64,000 nucleotides of DNA from Flavobacterium notoginsengisoli (GTDB lineage: Bacteria; Bacteroidota; Bacteroidia; Flavobacteriales; Flavobacteriaceae): NCBI RefSeq assembly GCF_014207905.1, contig NZ_JACHLB010000001.1, positions 496,001 through 560,000 of the forward strand, read 5' to 3'. The translations under genes were made by a program, and so were the position numbers. The first letter of the stretch is position 1. Every line of letters starts with the position of its first letter. Below are positions 45,309-53,071 of this stretch, in pieces. Below the pieces are notes generated by a model. The model had not been told where the DNA came from. It saw only the letters and a program-made list of their open reading frames with translations, and did not search any database.

Positions 45309-46316
45309 ATGAGTTCAGAGAAAGAAGCCAAATTAAAAGCGTTACAATTAACACTTGATAAACTTGACAAAACCTACGGAAAAGGAACCGTAATGAAAAT
45401 GGGGGACAGAGCTATTGTAGAAGTAGAAACAATTTCTTCTGGCTCACTTGGAGTTGATTTAGCACTTGGTGTAAACGGATATCCAAAAGGAAGAATTATC
45501 GAAATATACGGTCCAGAATCTTCTGGAAAAACTACTTTGACACTTCACGCCATTGCTGAAGCTCAAAAAGCTGGCGGAATTGCTGCTTTTATCGATGCGG
45601 AACATGCATTTGATAGAAACTACGCAGAAAAATTAAATGTTGATATTGAGAACTTAATTATCTCGCAGCCAGACAATGGAGAGCAAGCATTAGAAATTGC
45701 TGAAAACTTAATTCGTTCTGGAGCAATTGATATTGTAGTAATTGACTCTGTTGCAGCTTTAACACCAAAAAGTGAAATTGAAGGTGAAATGGGAGATTCT
45801 AAAATGGGTCTTCATGCACGTTTAATGTCTCAAGCTTTAAGAAAACTTACTGGAACTATCAGTAAAACAAATTGTACGGTATTCTTTATCAACCAACTTC
45901 GTGAAAAAATTGGTGTAATGTTCGGAAACCCAGAAACTACAACTGGTGGTAATGCGCTTAAATTTTACGCGTCTGTACGTTTAGATATTCGTCGTTCTGC
46001 TCAAATTAAAGATGGTGAAAACGTAATTGGTAACAGAACTAAAGTAAAAATCGTTAAAAATAAAGTGGCGCCGCCTTTTAAAACTGCCGAATTCGACATT
46101 ATGTACGGAGAAGGTGTTTCTAAAACTGGTGAAATTCTAGATTTAGCTGTAGAATTTGATATCGTTAAAAAAGCAGGATCTTGGTTCAGCTACGGCGATA
46201 CAAAACTAGGTCAAGGACGTGATGCAGTTAAAACTTTAATTAAAGATAATCCAGAACTTGCTGATGAACTGGAAGTTAAAATTAAAGAACATATCAAAGA
46301 ATTAGCAGACGCTTAA
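45309..46316 (+). CDS. recA: recombinase RecA
   Basis: 335 aa, the usual length. Walker A GPESSGKT is at 68-75; [23 protein letters not shown] (loop L1 area) and [37 protein letters not shown] (Walker B neighbour, L2) are intact. It forms the ATP-driven filament for strand exchange and repair. It stands alone between the holB operon and an unusual intergenic region, and ends at a clear intrinsic terminator. Confidence 0.98.
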   Translation: MSSEKEAKLKALQLTLDKLDKTYGKGTVMKMGDRAIVEVETISSGSLGVDLALGVNGYPKGRIIEIYGPESSGKTTLTLHAIAEAQKAGGIAAFIDAEHAFDRNYAEKLNVDIENLIISQPDNGEQALEIAENLIRSGAIDIVVIDSVAALTPKSEIEGEMGDSKMGLHARLMSQALRKLTGTISKTNCTVFFINQLREKIGVMFGNPETTTGGNALKFYASVRLDIRRSAQIKDGENVIGNRTKVKIVKNKVAPPFKTAEFDIMYGEGVSKTGEILDLAVEFDIVKKAGSWFSYGDTKLGQGRDAVKTLIKDNPELADELEVKIKEHIKELADA

Positions 46317-46343
46317 TCTTATAAAGTCAAAAAAACTTACTAT

Positions 46344-46372
46344 AAACCTCGGCAATTGTCGAGGTTTTTTAT
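46344..46372 (+). terminator. intrinsic terminator of recA
   Basis: AAACCTCG (46344-46351) pairs with CGAGGTTT (46360-46367), then a T run. Confidence 0.8.
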
Positions 46373-46399
46373 TTTTCTCAAAAAAATTTCATTTTAGAC

Positions 46400-46427
46400 G
46401 CAACCATTTCATTCATTCATCATCTAT
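46400..46427 (+). promoter_or_regulatory. putative ECF sigma-type promoter, copy A
   Basis: GCAACC (46400-46405), exactly 15 bases, CATCTAT (46421-46427). The surrounding 40 bases resemble copy B at 46581-46608. The boxes look like extracytoplasmic-function sigma sites (AAC-type -35, C-rich -10), not the housekeeping TTG/TAnnTTTG pattern. Confidence 0.5.
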
Positions 46428-46441
46428 TAAAAAAAAGTAGT

Positions 46442-46484
46442 CTGCTAATTTGATACTGCCATATATCAATTTGCAGGTTTTTTT
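46442..46484 (+). terminator. terminator-like hairpin after promoter A
   Basis: CTGCTAATTTGATA (46442-46455) pairs with TATCAATTTGCAG (46464-46476), with one bulge, followed by a run of seven T. A transcript from promoter A would be only about 50 bases if it stops here. Confidence 0.6.
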
Positions 46485-46514
46485 AGAATTTACATTGGTT
46501 GGTTATTTGAGTTA

Positions 46515-46549
46515 AAATCCGTTAGTTGTTTGGTGCTAACGGATTTTTA
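46515..46549 (+). terminator. second terminator after promoter A
   Basis: AAATCCGTTAG (46515-46525) pairs perfectly with CTAACGGATTT (46536-46546), followed by T. Confidence 0.7.
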
Positions 46550-46580
46550 TTCCATGCTTAAATATTTTTTCATTTTCCAC

Positions 46581-46608
46581 GCAACCTTTTTTATTTTTCT
46601 TCATCTAT
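46581..46608 (+). promoter_or_regulatory. putative ECF sigma-type promoter, copy B
   Basis: GCAACC (46581-46586), 15 bases, CATCTAT (46602-46608). Same spacing and flanks as copy A, 181 bases further on. It lies 68 bases before the small ORF at 46676. Confidence 0.5.
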
Positions 46609-46675
46609 AATAATGTGACGTTAACTTGAGTTATAACTTTAAACTCTTTATTATCAACCATTAATATTTTTAACC

Positions 46676-46780
46676 ATGAAAGAAAAAATAGAATTGTTGT
46701 ACAATAAAAACCGAAGAAAAACCAAATTGAAGTTAAAGAAAGTATTGCGGTTTATCTCCGAAAAGATAATTCATAGATAA
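46676..46780 (+). CDS. small Lys/Arg-rich peptide (34 aa), possible gene
   Basis: ATG at 46676 to TAA at 46780 gives MKEKIELLYNKNRRKTKLKL and a further 14 residues ending SEKIIHR. Very basic, with amphipathic helical character and no signal or membrane segment. It sits between an ECF-type promoter (copy B) and a perfect 14-bp terminator, which is the main reason to list it. It may instead be a short untranslated RNA. Confidence 0.4.
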   Translation: MKEKIELLYNKNRRKTKLKLKKVLRFISEKIIHR

Positions 46781-46815
46781 ATTTTGAATAAAAATGGGGG
46801 TTTTTAATTCAAAAT

Positions 46816-46851
46816 AAAAGCCGGTAGATTTAATCAGATCTACCGGCTTTT
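46816..46851. terminator. bidirectional intrinsic terminator
   Basis: Perfect 14-bp stem (46816-46829 with 46838-46851, AAAAGCCGGTAGAT), loop of eight, T-rich on both exits. It serves the minus-strand PlsC gene ending at 46873 and any plus-strand transcript from 46608. Confidence 0.85.
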
Positions 46852-46872
46852 CTATTTTCTATTACCTTCAAA

Positions 46873-47616
46873 TTATTTTTTATCAAAAGCAACTAAAGCA
46901 TCGTATATAACATTTCTAACTCTGTCTTTCAGTTCTTTTCTATGATCAATTGTTAATCCTTCTGTTTCTATAAATGGCAAAATTCGAACTCGCATTTTAC
47001 CTGGGCTTCCGCTTAAAAAAGTATACGAAAAACGTTCTTTATTATCTGGAAAAACAATTGGCACGATCGGGATCTGGTGATCAATTGCGAGTCTAAAAGC
47101 GCCGTCTTTAAATTCGTCAAGCAAAACACTTTCGTCATCTGGAACGCCGCCTTCAGGGAAAATACAAATACTTAATCCTTGATTTAAGCGGTTTTGCGCT
47201 CTTTTAAAAACTTCATTTTTGCTTTTTGATGAATTTCTATCAACTAATATGCAGGTTCTTTTGTAGAAAAATCCAAAAAGCGGAATCTTCACTAATTCTT
47301 TCTTTCCAACAAAAACAAAAGGATTTTTAATTAAGACTAGCATAAGCATGATATCTGTCATCGAGGTATGATTGGCTACAATCATGTAACTTTTGCCTTT
47401 AATGAGCTTCTGTTCGCGTTTTACGGTGTAATAGAAACCCATTCCGAAAAGGATAAATCTCGCCCATAAACGAGCCATTTTAAAAAAGTACGGATAACCT
47501 TTCTCTGATGCAATAGAAATCAATAGAAGTGGCAGCATGATTATTATGGGAATAGCCATTAAGACGTAAAACCAAACGCGCCAAAGAATCCAAAAAGCAA
47601 TTTTTAATATTTTCAT
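46873..47616 (-). CDS. 1-acyl-sn-glycerol-3-phosphate acyltransferase (second PlsC-type)
   Basis: 247 aa. NHTSMTD (82-88) holds the HX4D pair; FPEGGVP (153-159) is a variant of FPEGTRS lacking the usual Thr-Arg, so substrate handling may differ from the paralogue at 2191-2937. KKELVKIPLFGFFYKRTCILVDR fits the motif II-III region. A hydrophobic N-terminus (about 10-35) anchors it in the membrane. Single gene with a strong terminator; upstream lies a large intergenic inverted repeat. Confidence 0.87.
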   Translation of the reverse strand: MKILKIAFWILWRVWFYVLMAIPIIIMLPLLLISIASEKGYPYFFKMARLWARFILFGMGFYYTVKREQKLIKGKSYMIVANHTSMTDIMLMLVLIKNPFVFVGKKELVKIPLFGFFYKRTCILVDRNSSKSKNEVFKRAQNRLNQGLSICIFPEGGVPDDESVLLDEFKDGAFRLAIDHQIPIVPIVFPDNKERFSYTFLSGSPGKMRVRILPFIETEGLTIDHRKELKDRVRNVIYDALVAFDKK

Positions 47617-47679
47617 AGTTTCAAATGTAATAAAACCGAAATGATTTTCGACATTGAATTTATTTGGAGATTCATTTTT

Positions 47680-47865
47680 ACCGCAAAGCTCGCAAAGATT
47701 TTACGCAAAGTTCGCAAAGTTTATAGCCACAGATTAAAATAATTAAATGGATTTTTTAAATCTGTGAGAATCATTTTAATCTGTAGCTATTTCTTTTAAA
47801 GATTTGAATCCACTAAATAAAAAATCTTTGTGTGCTTTGCGTAAAACCTTTGCGTGCTTTGCGGT
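47680..47865. repeat. large imperfect intergenic palindrome
   Basis: Outer arms 47680-47719 and 47826-47865 (ACCGCAAAGCTCGCAAAG type) agree in 35 of 40 positions as an inverted repeat. Inner arms 47724-47740 and 47773-47789 (TAGCCACAGATTAAAAT) agree in 16 of 17. The arms are themselves short CGCAAAG direct repeats. It fills the PlsC-trpS divergent gap. Confidence 0.8.
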
Positions 47866-47908
47866 TACAAAAAACATCACGACATTTGCAATTCAGAAAA
47901 AATCGAGA

Positions 47909-48883
47909 ATGGCAAAAATACTTACTGGTGTTCAAAGTACAGGAACACCGCATTTAGGAAATTTATTAGGAGCAATTATTCCGGCAATTGAATTATCAAA
48001 TAATCCGGCAAACGAATCTTATTTGTTTATTGCAGACTTGCATTCCATTACCCAAATTAAAGATGGAAAAACTTTAAGAGAAAACACCTATAGCACCGCT
48101 GCAGCTTGGCTTGCATGTGGTGTAAATCCTGAAAAAGTTACTTTTTACAGACAATCTGATGTTGTACAGACAACAGAATTGACTTGGTATTTGAGCTGTT
48201 TTTTTCCGTTCCAAAGATTGACTTTAGCGCATTCTTTCAAAGATAAAGCAGATCGTTTAGACGACGTAAATGCTGGTCTTTTTACTTATCCAATGTTAAT
48301 GGCCGCAGATATTTTGTTGTACGATGCTGAGTTTGTTCCTGTTGGAAAAGACCAATTGCAGCATTTAGAAATTACTCGTGATGTAGCTTCTCGTTTTAAC
48401 CATCAAATGGGTGAAACATTTGTACTTCCAGAAGCTAAAATTCAGGAAAACATTATGTTGATTCCAGGAACAAATGGAGGTAAAATGAGTAAATCTGCCA
48501 ATAATATTATTAATATTTTCTTGGATGATAAGGCTTTACGAAAACAAGTAATGAGTATCGAAACGGATTCAACTCCACTTGAAGATCCAAAGAATCCAGA
48601 TACTTGTAATGCTTTTGCAATTTATTCTCTTTTAGCAAACGAAGAGCAAACTGCACAAATGAGAGCCAATTATTTAGGTGGAAATTATGGTTACGGACAT
48701 GCAAAACAAGCTTTGTTTGAATTGATTACAGAAAAATTCAAAACAGAAAGAGAGAAATACAACTACTACATCAACAACCTTGAAGAAGTAGATACTTTAT
48801 TAAAAAAAGGTGCCGCAAAAGCTTCCGTTATTGCCGATGGTGTTTTAGCAAAAGTTAGAGAGGTTTTAGGATTTGGCAAATAA
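47909..48883 (+). CDS. trpS: tryptophan--tRNA ligase
   Basis: 324 aa from ATG at 47909 (MAKILTGVQSTGTPHLGNLLGA). An in-frame start 35 codons earlier would be translated from the intergenic repeat and is rejected. Class I synthetase signatures: PHLGN (14-18, HIGH-like) and KMSKS (192-196). LMAADILLYDAEFVPVGKDQLQHLEITRDVA is typical TrpRS. It charges tRNA-Trp. Ends at a clear terminator. Confidence 0.97.
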   Translation: MAKILTGVQSTGTPHLGNLLGAIIPAIELSNNPANESYLFIADLHSITQIKDGKTLRENTYSTAAAWLACGVNPEKVTFYRQSDVVQTTELTWYLSCFFPFQRLTLAHSFKDKADRLDDVNAGLFTYPMLMAADILLYDAEFVPVGKDQLQHLEITRDVASRFNHQMGETFVLPEAKIQENIMLIPGTNGGKMSKSANNIINIFLDDKALRKQVMSIETDSTPLEDPKNPDTCNAFAIYSLLANEEQTAQMRANYLGGNYGYGHAKQALFELITEKFKTEREKYNYYINNLEEVDTLLKKGAAKASVIADGVLAKVREVLGFGK

Positions 48884-48904
48884 ATCTTAATTATTCAAAA
48901 TAAA

Positions 48905-48943
48905 AAAAGCGCTGGTCGATTTACAATTTGATCAGCGCTTTTT
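48905..48943 (+). terminator. intrinsic terminator of trpS
   Basis: AAAGCGCTGGTC (48906-48917) pairs with GATCAGCGCTTT (48930-48941), with one G-T pair, then T. Confidence 0.85.
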
Positions 48944-49016
48944 CATTCAATAAATATCTTATTTTGATTTTATTTTTCGTAACTTCAAGAATATTAATCA
49001 TTTAAAATACAAAAAA

Positions 49017-49139
49017 ATGAATAAATATATTGAAGATTACGATGTTCCACCTTATTTGTTTCAAATCCTAAACATAGTTTTTGGTTTGTTACTGATTTAT
49101 ATTCTTTATCGATTGTATAAACATTTTAAAGGAAAATAA
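49017..49139 (+). CDS. small single-pass membrane protein (40 aa)
   Basis: ATG at 49017 to TAA at 49139. An acidic N-terminus (MNKYIEDYDVPPYLFQ) is followed by one hydrophobic helix (ILNIVFGLLLIYILYRLY) and a basic tail (KHFKGK). The charge layout suggests a membrane peptide with the C-terminus inside. It is bounded by the trpS terminator and the convergent dprA gene 16 bases away. No family is recognised; size and composition are similar in style to the small ORF at 219-341 but the sequences are unrelated. Confidence 0.55.
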   Translation: MNKYIEDYDVPPYLFQILNIVFGLLLIYILYRLYKHFKGK

Positions 49140-49155
49140 AATAAGATTTTCTGCG

Positions 49156-50256
49156 TTAAATTGACTCAAAAAGTTTTCCTGGAAGCGGCCGAATAAGACC
49201 TTTAAGTTCCATATTTACAAGAATTCCGGATATTTTAAAAACTGGAAAATCACATTCTAAGGCAATGATATCCAATAATTCTTTTCCATTTTTTTGAAGA
49301 AAATCATAGATCTTTTGCTCGTCTTTTTCTAATTCGACAAAAAGCTGTTTTTGAATGCTTTTTGGCTTTTCTTCAATATCCCAATTCAGCATATAAATTA
49401 AGTCGGCAGCACTTGTTAGAACATTAGCTTTCTGAGTTTTAATCAGATTATTACAACCTTGACTATATTTATCTGTAACTCTTCCAGGCACGGCAAAAAC
49501 ATCTCGATTATACTCATTTGCCATATTAGCTGTGATTAAAGAACCGCCTTTGTCTGCAGATTCAATTACAATTGTAGCTTCTGTCATTCCAGCTACGATT
49601 CGATTTCGACGAACAAATTTTTCTTTATCAGGATTAGAATCGCTCCAAAATTCAGTAATAAATCCACCATTTTCTTCCATTTTTGCCATGTACTTTTTAT
49701 GCGTACGCGGATAAATCTGATTTAATCCATGAGCCAAAACGCCAATAGTTTGCAGATTACAATCCATTGCCATTTGATGTGCGACAATATCTACTCCGTA
49801 TGCAAAACCGCTAACAATCAGAGGATCCAAAGGCGCCAAATCTTCAATTAGCTTTCTGCAAAAATCTGTACCATAGGAAGTAATTTGTCGCGTACCGACA
49901 ATACTGATCATCTTCTTGTTTTGAAAATCTATATTTCCAGCCGTAAACATAAGAATCGGAGCATCAAAACAATGTTTAAGCCTTTCGGGATAATTTTGAT
50001 CCTGAAAAAAAGAAACATTTACATTGTTTTTTCTGATGAATTCTAATTCCTTTTCAGCCTTCTCAAAGATGGTTTTGTCTTTTAGATTTTTTAATAATAC
50101 TAATCCAATTCCATCAACTGCTGCTAGTTGAACACTTTTTGCTTTAAAAATAGCTGATGCATTCCCAAAAGAATGAAGTAACTTTTTACCCATTATATCA
50201 CCCACTCCATCCACTTTTAGCAGTGCCAGTAAATTAAACAAATCTTGATCGTTCAT
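49156..50256 (-). CDS. dprA: DNA-processing protein DprA
   Basis: 366 aa. An N-terminal helix-hairpin-helix/SAM-like region (LLALLKVDGVGDIMGKKLLHSFGNA) is followed by the Rossmann core (MISIVGTRQITSYG, IVSGFAYGVDIVAHQMAMD, VLAHGLNQIYP, SLITANMANEYNRDVFAVPG) and a C-terminal winged-helix-like domain (about 300-366). DprA loads RecA on incoming single-stranded DNA during transformation. recA is 3 kb away. Stands alone, convergent with the small ORF. Confidence 0.95.
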   Translation of the reverse strand: MNDQDLFNLLALLKVDGVGDIMGKKLLHSFGNASAIFKAKSVQLAAVDGIGLVLLKNLKDKTIFEKAEKELEFIRKNNVNVSFFQDQNYPERLKHCFDAPILMFTAGNIDFQNKKMISIVGTRQITSYGTDFCRKLIEDLAPLDPLIVSGFAYGVDIVAHQMAMDCNLQTIGVLAHGLNQIYPRTHKKYMAKMEENGGFITEFWSDSNPDKEKFVRRNRIVAGMTEATIVIESADKGGSLITANMANEYNRDVFAVPGRVTDKYSQGCNNLIKTQKANVLTSAADLIYMLNWDIEEKPKSIQKQLFVELEKDEQKIYDFLQKNGKELLDIIALECDFPVFKISGILVNMELKGLIRPLPGKLFESI

Positions 50257-50460
50257 ATTTTTAAAACATTATGTAAAATAGAAAATTATAATTGAATTTT
50301 CGAAAGCGCAAATATCAATAAAAACAAAGTAATTTCTTAATAATTTTTAAAATTAAAAAGAAAGCGTTCGATGTGAATAACAGAATATTATGTTTAATAT
50401 ATTGATTTTGAATTGTATAAAAATATATTAGAATTGTTAATAAAAATTGTGAATAAAATT

Positions 50461-50489
50461 TTGATAACTATAAGCGTTGCATAACTTTG
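50461..50489 (+). promoter_or_regulatory. promoter of the HU/SPOR gene, near-leaderless
   Basis: TTG (50461-50463), 18-base spacer, TAACTTTG (50482-50489). The box ends five bases before the ATG at 50495, so the transcript would start at or just before the start codon. This argues against the longer ORF start at 50477, which would lie upstream of the transcript start. Confidence 0.65.
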
Positions 50490-50494
50490 TTACT

Positions 50495-51466
50495 ATGAAA
50501 ATCGAAGTATATATCTCACAGTTATTGTATCGTTATCAGTGTGTAACGGTTCCAGGATTTGGTGCATTTTTAACCGAAACTCATTCAGCTCAGCTAAATG
50601 AAAGCACTAATTCGTTTTTTCCTCCAAAAAAAACCATTTCTTTCAACAGCCGTATCAAAAATAATGACGGTTTGTTGGCAAATCATATTGCACAAGCTGA
50701 AAAAACATCTTACGGATTTGCCGTAAGTGCTATTGCATTTGAAGTTACGAATTGGAAAAAATCCTTGGAAGAAGATGGCGTAATCTCTTTGAAAAACATT
50801 GGTGAATTGCGTTTAAATTCTGAAAGCAATATTATCTTCACTCCAAATGATCAAACTAATTATTTGTCTACTTCTTTCGGATTAAGCCCATTTGTTTCTC
50901 CAATGGTGAAAAAAGAGCTTTTCGAGAAAAAAATCGAAAAGATTGCTGCTAAAGAAAAAGAAGTTGTTTTATTGGATGACAATGAAGAGCCAACTAAATC
51001 ATCTAACTCATTCTTGAGATATGCTGCTATTTTGGTTTTAGGACTTGGAATTTCAGGAAGTATCGGATATCCTTTGTATCAAAATCAAATTGAAAATCAA
51101 ACACTTTTAGTAGAACAAGCCGTTCAGAAAAAAGTACAGAATAAAATTCAGGAAGCAACATTTTTAATCAAAAATCCTCTTCCAGCGGTTACTCTTACAG
51201 TAGATTCTGCAACTGTTGAAACGGCAGAACCAACAATGCCTTATCACATTATGGCTGGTGCTTTTAGAAGCGAACAAAATGCAAAGAAAGCTTACAATCA
51301 ATTAATTAAAGATGGCTTTAAAGCTAGAATGCTGAAAGAAAACAAACACGGTTTATTTCCGGTTTTGTATGGAAGTTATGCTACAATGAAAGAAGCGGAA
51401 CAAGCTCAAAAAGAAATACAAAAAGGCGAAAATCCACAAGCTTGGATTCTGGTCGAAAATCTATAA
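50495..51466 (+). CDS. HU-CCDC81 and SPOR domain protein
   Basis: 323 aa from ATG at 50495 (MKIEVYISQLLYRYQCVTVPGFGAFL), a start fixed by the promoter. The N-terminal 120 residues fit the HU-CCDC81 domain, a Bacteroidota offshoot of HU (VPGFGAFLTE, FNSRIKNNDGLLANHIA, DGVISLKNIGEL). A transmembrane helix is near 172-192 and a SPOR domain near 245-323 (YHIMAGAFRSEQNAKKAYNQLI). SPOR domains bind denuded septal peptidoglycan; the N-terminal domain would stay in the cytosol. A link between nucleoid or protein partners and the division site is possible but unproven. Confidence 0.88.
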   Translation: MKIEVYISQLLYRYQCVTVPGFGAFLTETHSAQLNESTNSFFPPKKTISFNSRIKNNDGLLANHIAQAEKTSYGFAVSAIAFEVTNWKKSLEEDGVISLKNIGELRLNSESNIIFTPNDQTNYLSTSFGLSPFVSPMVKKELFEKKIEKIAAKEKEVVLLDDNEEPTKSSNSFLRYAAILVLGLGISGSIGYPLYQNQIENQTLLVEQAVQKKVQNKIQEATFLIKNPLPAVTLTVDSATVETAEPTMPYHIMAGAFRSEQNAKKAYNQLIKDGFKARMLKENKHGLFPVLYGSYATMKEAEQAQKEIQKGENPQAWILVENL

Positions 51467-51471
51467 AATGT

Positions 51472-51506
51472 AAAAAATCCTGTTCAAGAGAACAGGATTT
51501 TTTTTT
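51472..51506 (+). terminator. intrinsic terminator of the HU/SPOR gene
   Basis: Perfect 14-bp stem (51472-51485 with 51490-51503, AAAAAATCCTGTTC), four-base loop, long T run. Confidence 0.9.
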
Positions 51507-51596
51507 GTCTTATTCTATCGTTTTAAAAAACTTAACTGGCAATTTATCAAGACTTCTTACTATAAATTCGTTAGGTAAAATTTAAATAATACAACG

Positions 51597-52034
51597 ATGA
51601 ATAAAATCTTCAAAACATTAGTTTTCTTATTTTTAATAAGTTCCCAATCTTTCTTTGCTCAGCAAGTTTCTAGTGCGGCACAAGAATTAGAGCGTCAAAA
51701 AGCTGAAATGCAAACGCAAAAAGCACTTAAAGAAAATTATGCCAATCTTGATGAAAAAATCAATCAGCTAAAAAAAGAGCAAAAAGAATTGGAAAACAAG
51801 AGAAAGAATCTTTTAAAATCTGAAAGTAATTTAAAATCAACAAAAGAAAAAATCAGTAAACTGGAACTCGCCAATCAGAAAATTGAAAATAAAATTACTA
51901 CTACTTCCATTTCTGATGAAGAAATTCAAAAACAAAGAATTAAAACTAAAGAAAATGAGGTGAATATTCAGAAGCTGAAATTAACACAAATTAATCAAGA
52001 AAAAGAGCTTGATAAAATGATGTTGAATATTTAA
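51597..52034 (+). CDS. exported coiled-coil protein
   Basis: 145 aa. A signal peptide (1-22, SFFAQ) is followed by a charged helix over nearly the whole mature chain (QELERQKAEMQTQKALKENY, LDEKINQLKKEQKELENKRK, KISKLELANQKIENKI), rich in Lys, Glu and Gln with heptad-like Leu/Ile. No named family. Probably periplasmic. Followed by the second nested palindromic element, whose inner stem with its T run may act as its terminator. Confidence 0.7.
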   Translation: MNKIFKTLVFLFLISSQSFFAQQVSSAAQELERQKAEMQTQKALKENYANLDEKINQLKKEQKELENKRKNLLKSESNLKSTKEKISKLELANQKIENKITTTSISDEEIQKQRIKTKENEVNIQKLKLTQINQEKELDKMMLNI

Positions 52035-52055
52035 TAAAGCATTTCTTTTTTATAA

Positions 52056-52212
52056 GCTTCGGAGAAGCGAAATATTTATAGAAAAAAATAATTTTTCCAT
52101 ATAACAGCTCCGGCGGAGCGACATAATTTGAATTTAAAAAATGTCGCTCCGCCGGAGCTTTTTTAATTCTTCTTAATCGAATTCTATAAATATTTTCCCC
52201 CTCTGGGGCTTC
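52056..52212. repeat. nested palindromic element, copy 2
   Basis: The left outer arm 52056-52081 is identical to that of copy 1. The inner arms 52106-52124 and 52141-52159 form a perfect 19-bp inverted repeat. The right outer arm starts identically (CTATAAATATTTT, 52184-52196) but then reads CCCCCTCTGGGGCTTC. Inner-arm base changes relative to copy 1 keep pairing. Located between two convergent genes, where the inner stem plus six T could terminate the plus-strand transcript. Confidence 0.85.
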
Positions 52213-52232
52213 ATCGATTCTTTTTTGATTGT

Positions 52233-52994
52233 TTATCGTGAAACAATTTTTGCATTTTGCATAAGAATTTGTTTATCAGATTCAAATACTAATAACGCCG
52301 CAGATGGCGAATTTTTTTCGCCCAAAACAATAAAATGGCATTCGTATCTGAAATTGCCCTTTTTAAATTCGTAAAGATGAGTTCCTCCCGTTCCGTCTCC
52401 GAAGAAAATTCCGTTTTCAATTATAAGATCTGGAGTGTCAGTCATTTTCTTTTTGATCGACCAAGAAGCGTAACGATAATTGTTGTTTCCTAAATCATCA
52501 ATTCTAATTCTGAATTTGGAAGTTTCAAGAATTGCAATCGGTTTTTTGAATTTTGAAAGTGAAGCGTTTACTGTTTTTTTCTGATTTGCAATTAATGAAT
52601 TCTTTAATTCTTCTTCAGCTTTTGACTGATAATTTATTGCCGTAATTTTCCCATCGGTATCAATCCATAAATCGCCTTGATTTAGCATAATCCCGCGCCA
52701 GCCCATTTCTGACCAATCTTTTGCAGGATTTGATATTATTATTTTTTGAATCAAAACTTTATCAAAAATCTGATTGTATCTTTTTATAAAATCCTGCTTG
52801 TCTTTTACTGAAGGAATTGGAGTTTCTCTCTTCAGCGGAAATTTTATACGTTTTGAAATTGCTTCTTTATCGCCATTTTTCACTTCAGAAATAAATTTTG
52901 AAATGAATTTTTGATACTCAGGTTTCAAATCCTGAGCAATCAAAAACGAAGAATTAAACATCAGAATTGTTAGCAATATTTTAAATATTTTCAT
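52233..52994 (-). CDS. exported protein of unknown function
   Basis: 253 aa. A signal peptide (1-20, SFLIAQ) is followed by an NTF2-like-looking helical start (YQKFISKFISEVKNGDKEAISKRIKFPL...) and a C-terminal beta-rich part (YASWSIKKKMTDTPDLIIENGIFFGDGTGGTHLYEFKKGNFRYECHFIVLG). No family is named with confidence. Single gene in minus orientation; a degenerate parS-like site lies between it and the helicase gene upstream. Confidence 0.7.
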   Translation of the reverse strand: MKIFKILLTILMFNSSFLIAQDLKPEYQKFISKFISEVKNGDKEAISKRIKFPLKRETPIPSVKDKQDFIKRYNQIFDKVLIQKIIISNPAKDWSEMGWRGIMLNQGDLWIDTDGKITAINYQSKAEEELKNSLIANQKKTVNASLSKFKKPIAILETSKFRIRIDDLGNNNYRYASWSIKKKMTDTPDLIIENGIFFGDGTGGTHLYEFKKGNFRYECHFIVLGEKNSPSAALLVFESDKQILMQNAKIVSR

Positions 52995-53046
52995 GTCAAA
53001 AACTATTTAATCGGTTATAAATTAGATTTTTGAAAAACATAAAAAG

Positions 53047-53062
53047 TGTTTCACGTAGGACG
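53047..53062. other. degenerate parS-like site
   Basis: TGTTTCACGTAGGACG differs at two bases from TGTTTCACGTGGAACG found at 60153. It lies in the 77-base gap before the helicase stop and may be a decayed outlier of the parS cluster. Confidence 0.35.
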
Positions 53063-53071
53063 TTCAAAAAA

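Noticed and set aside
47680..47865. CRISPR-like array in the trpS upstream repeats
   Set aside because: Units are 7-12 bases, without unique spacers of constant length, and no cas gene is present.
47804..47908. N-terminal extension of the trpS ORF
   Set aside because: The 35 extra codons are translated from the CGCAAAG intergenic repeat; TrpRS begins normally at MAKILTG.
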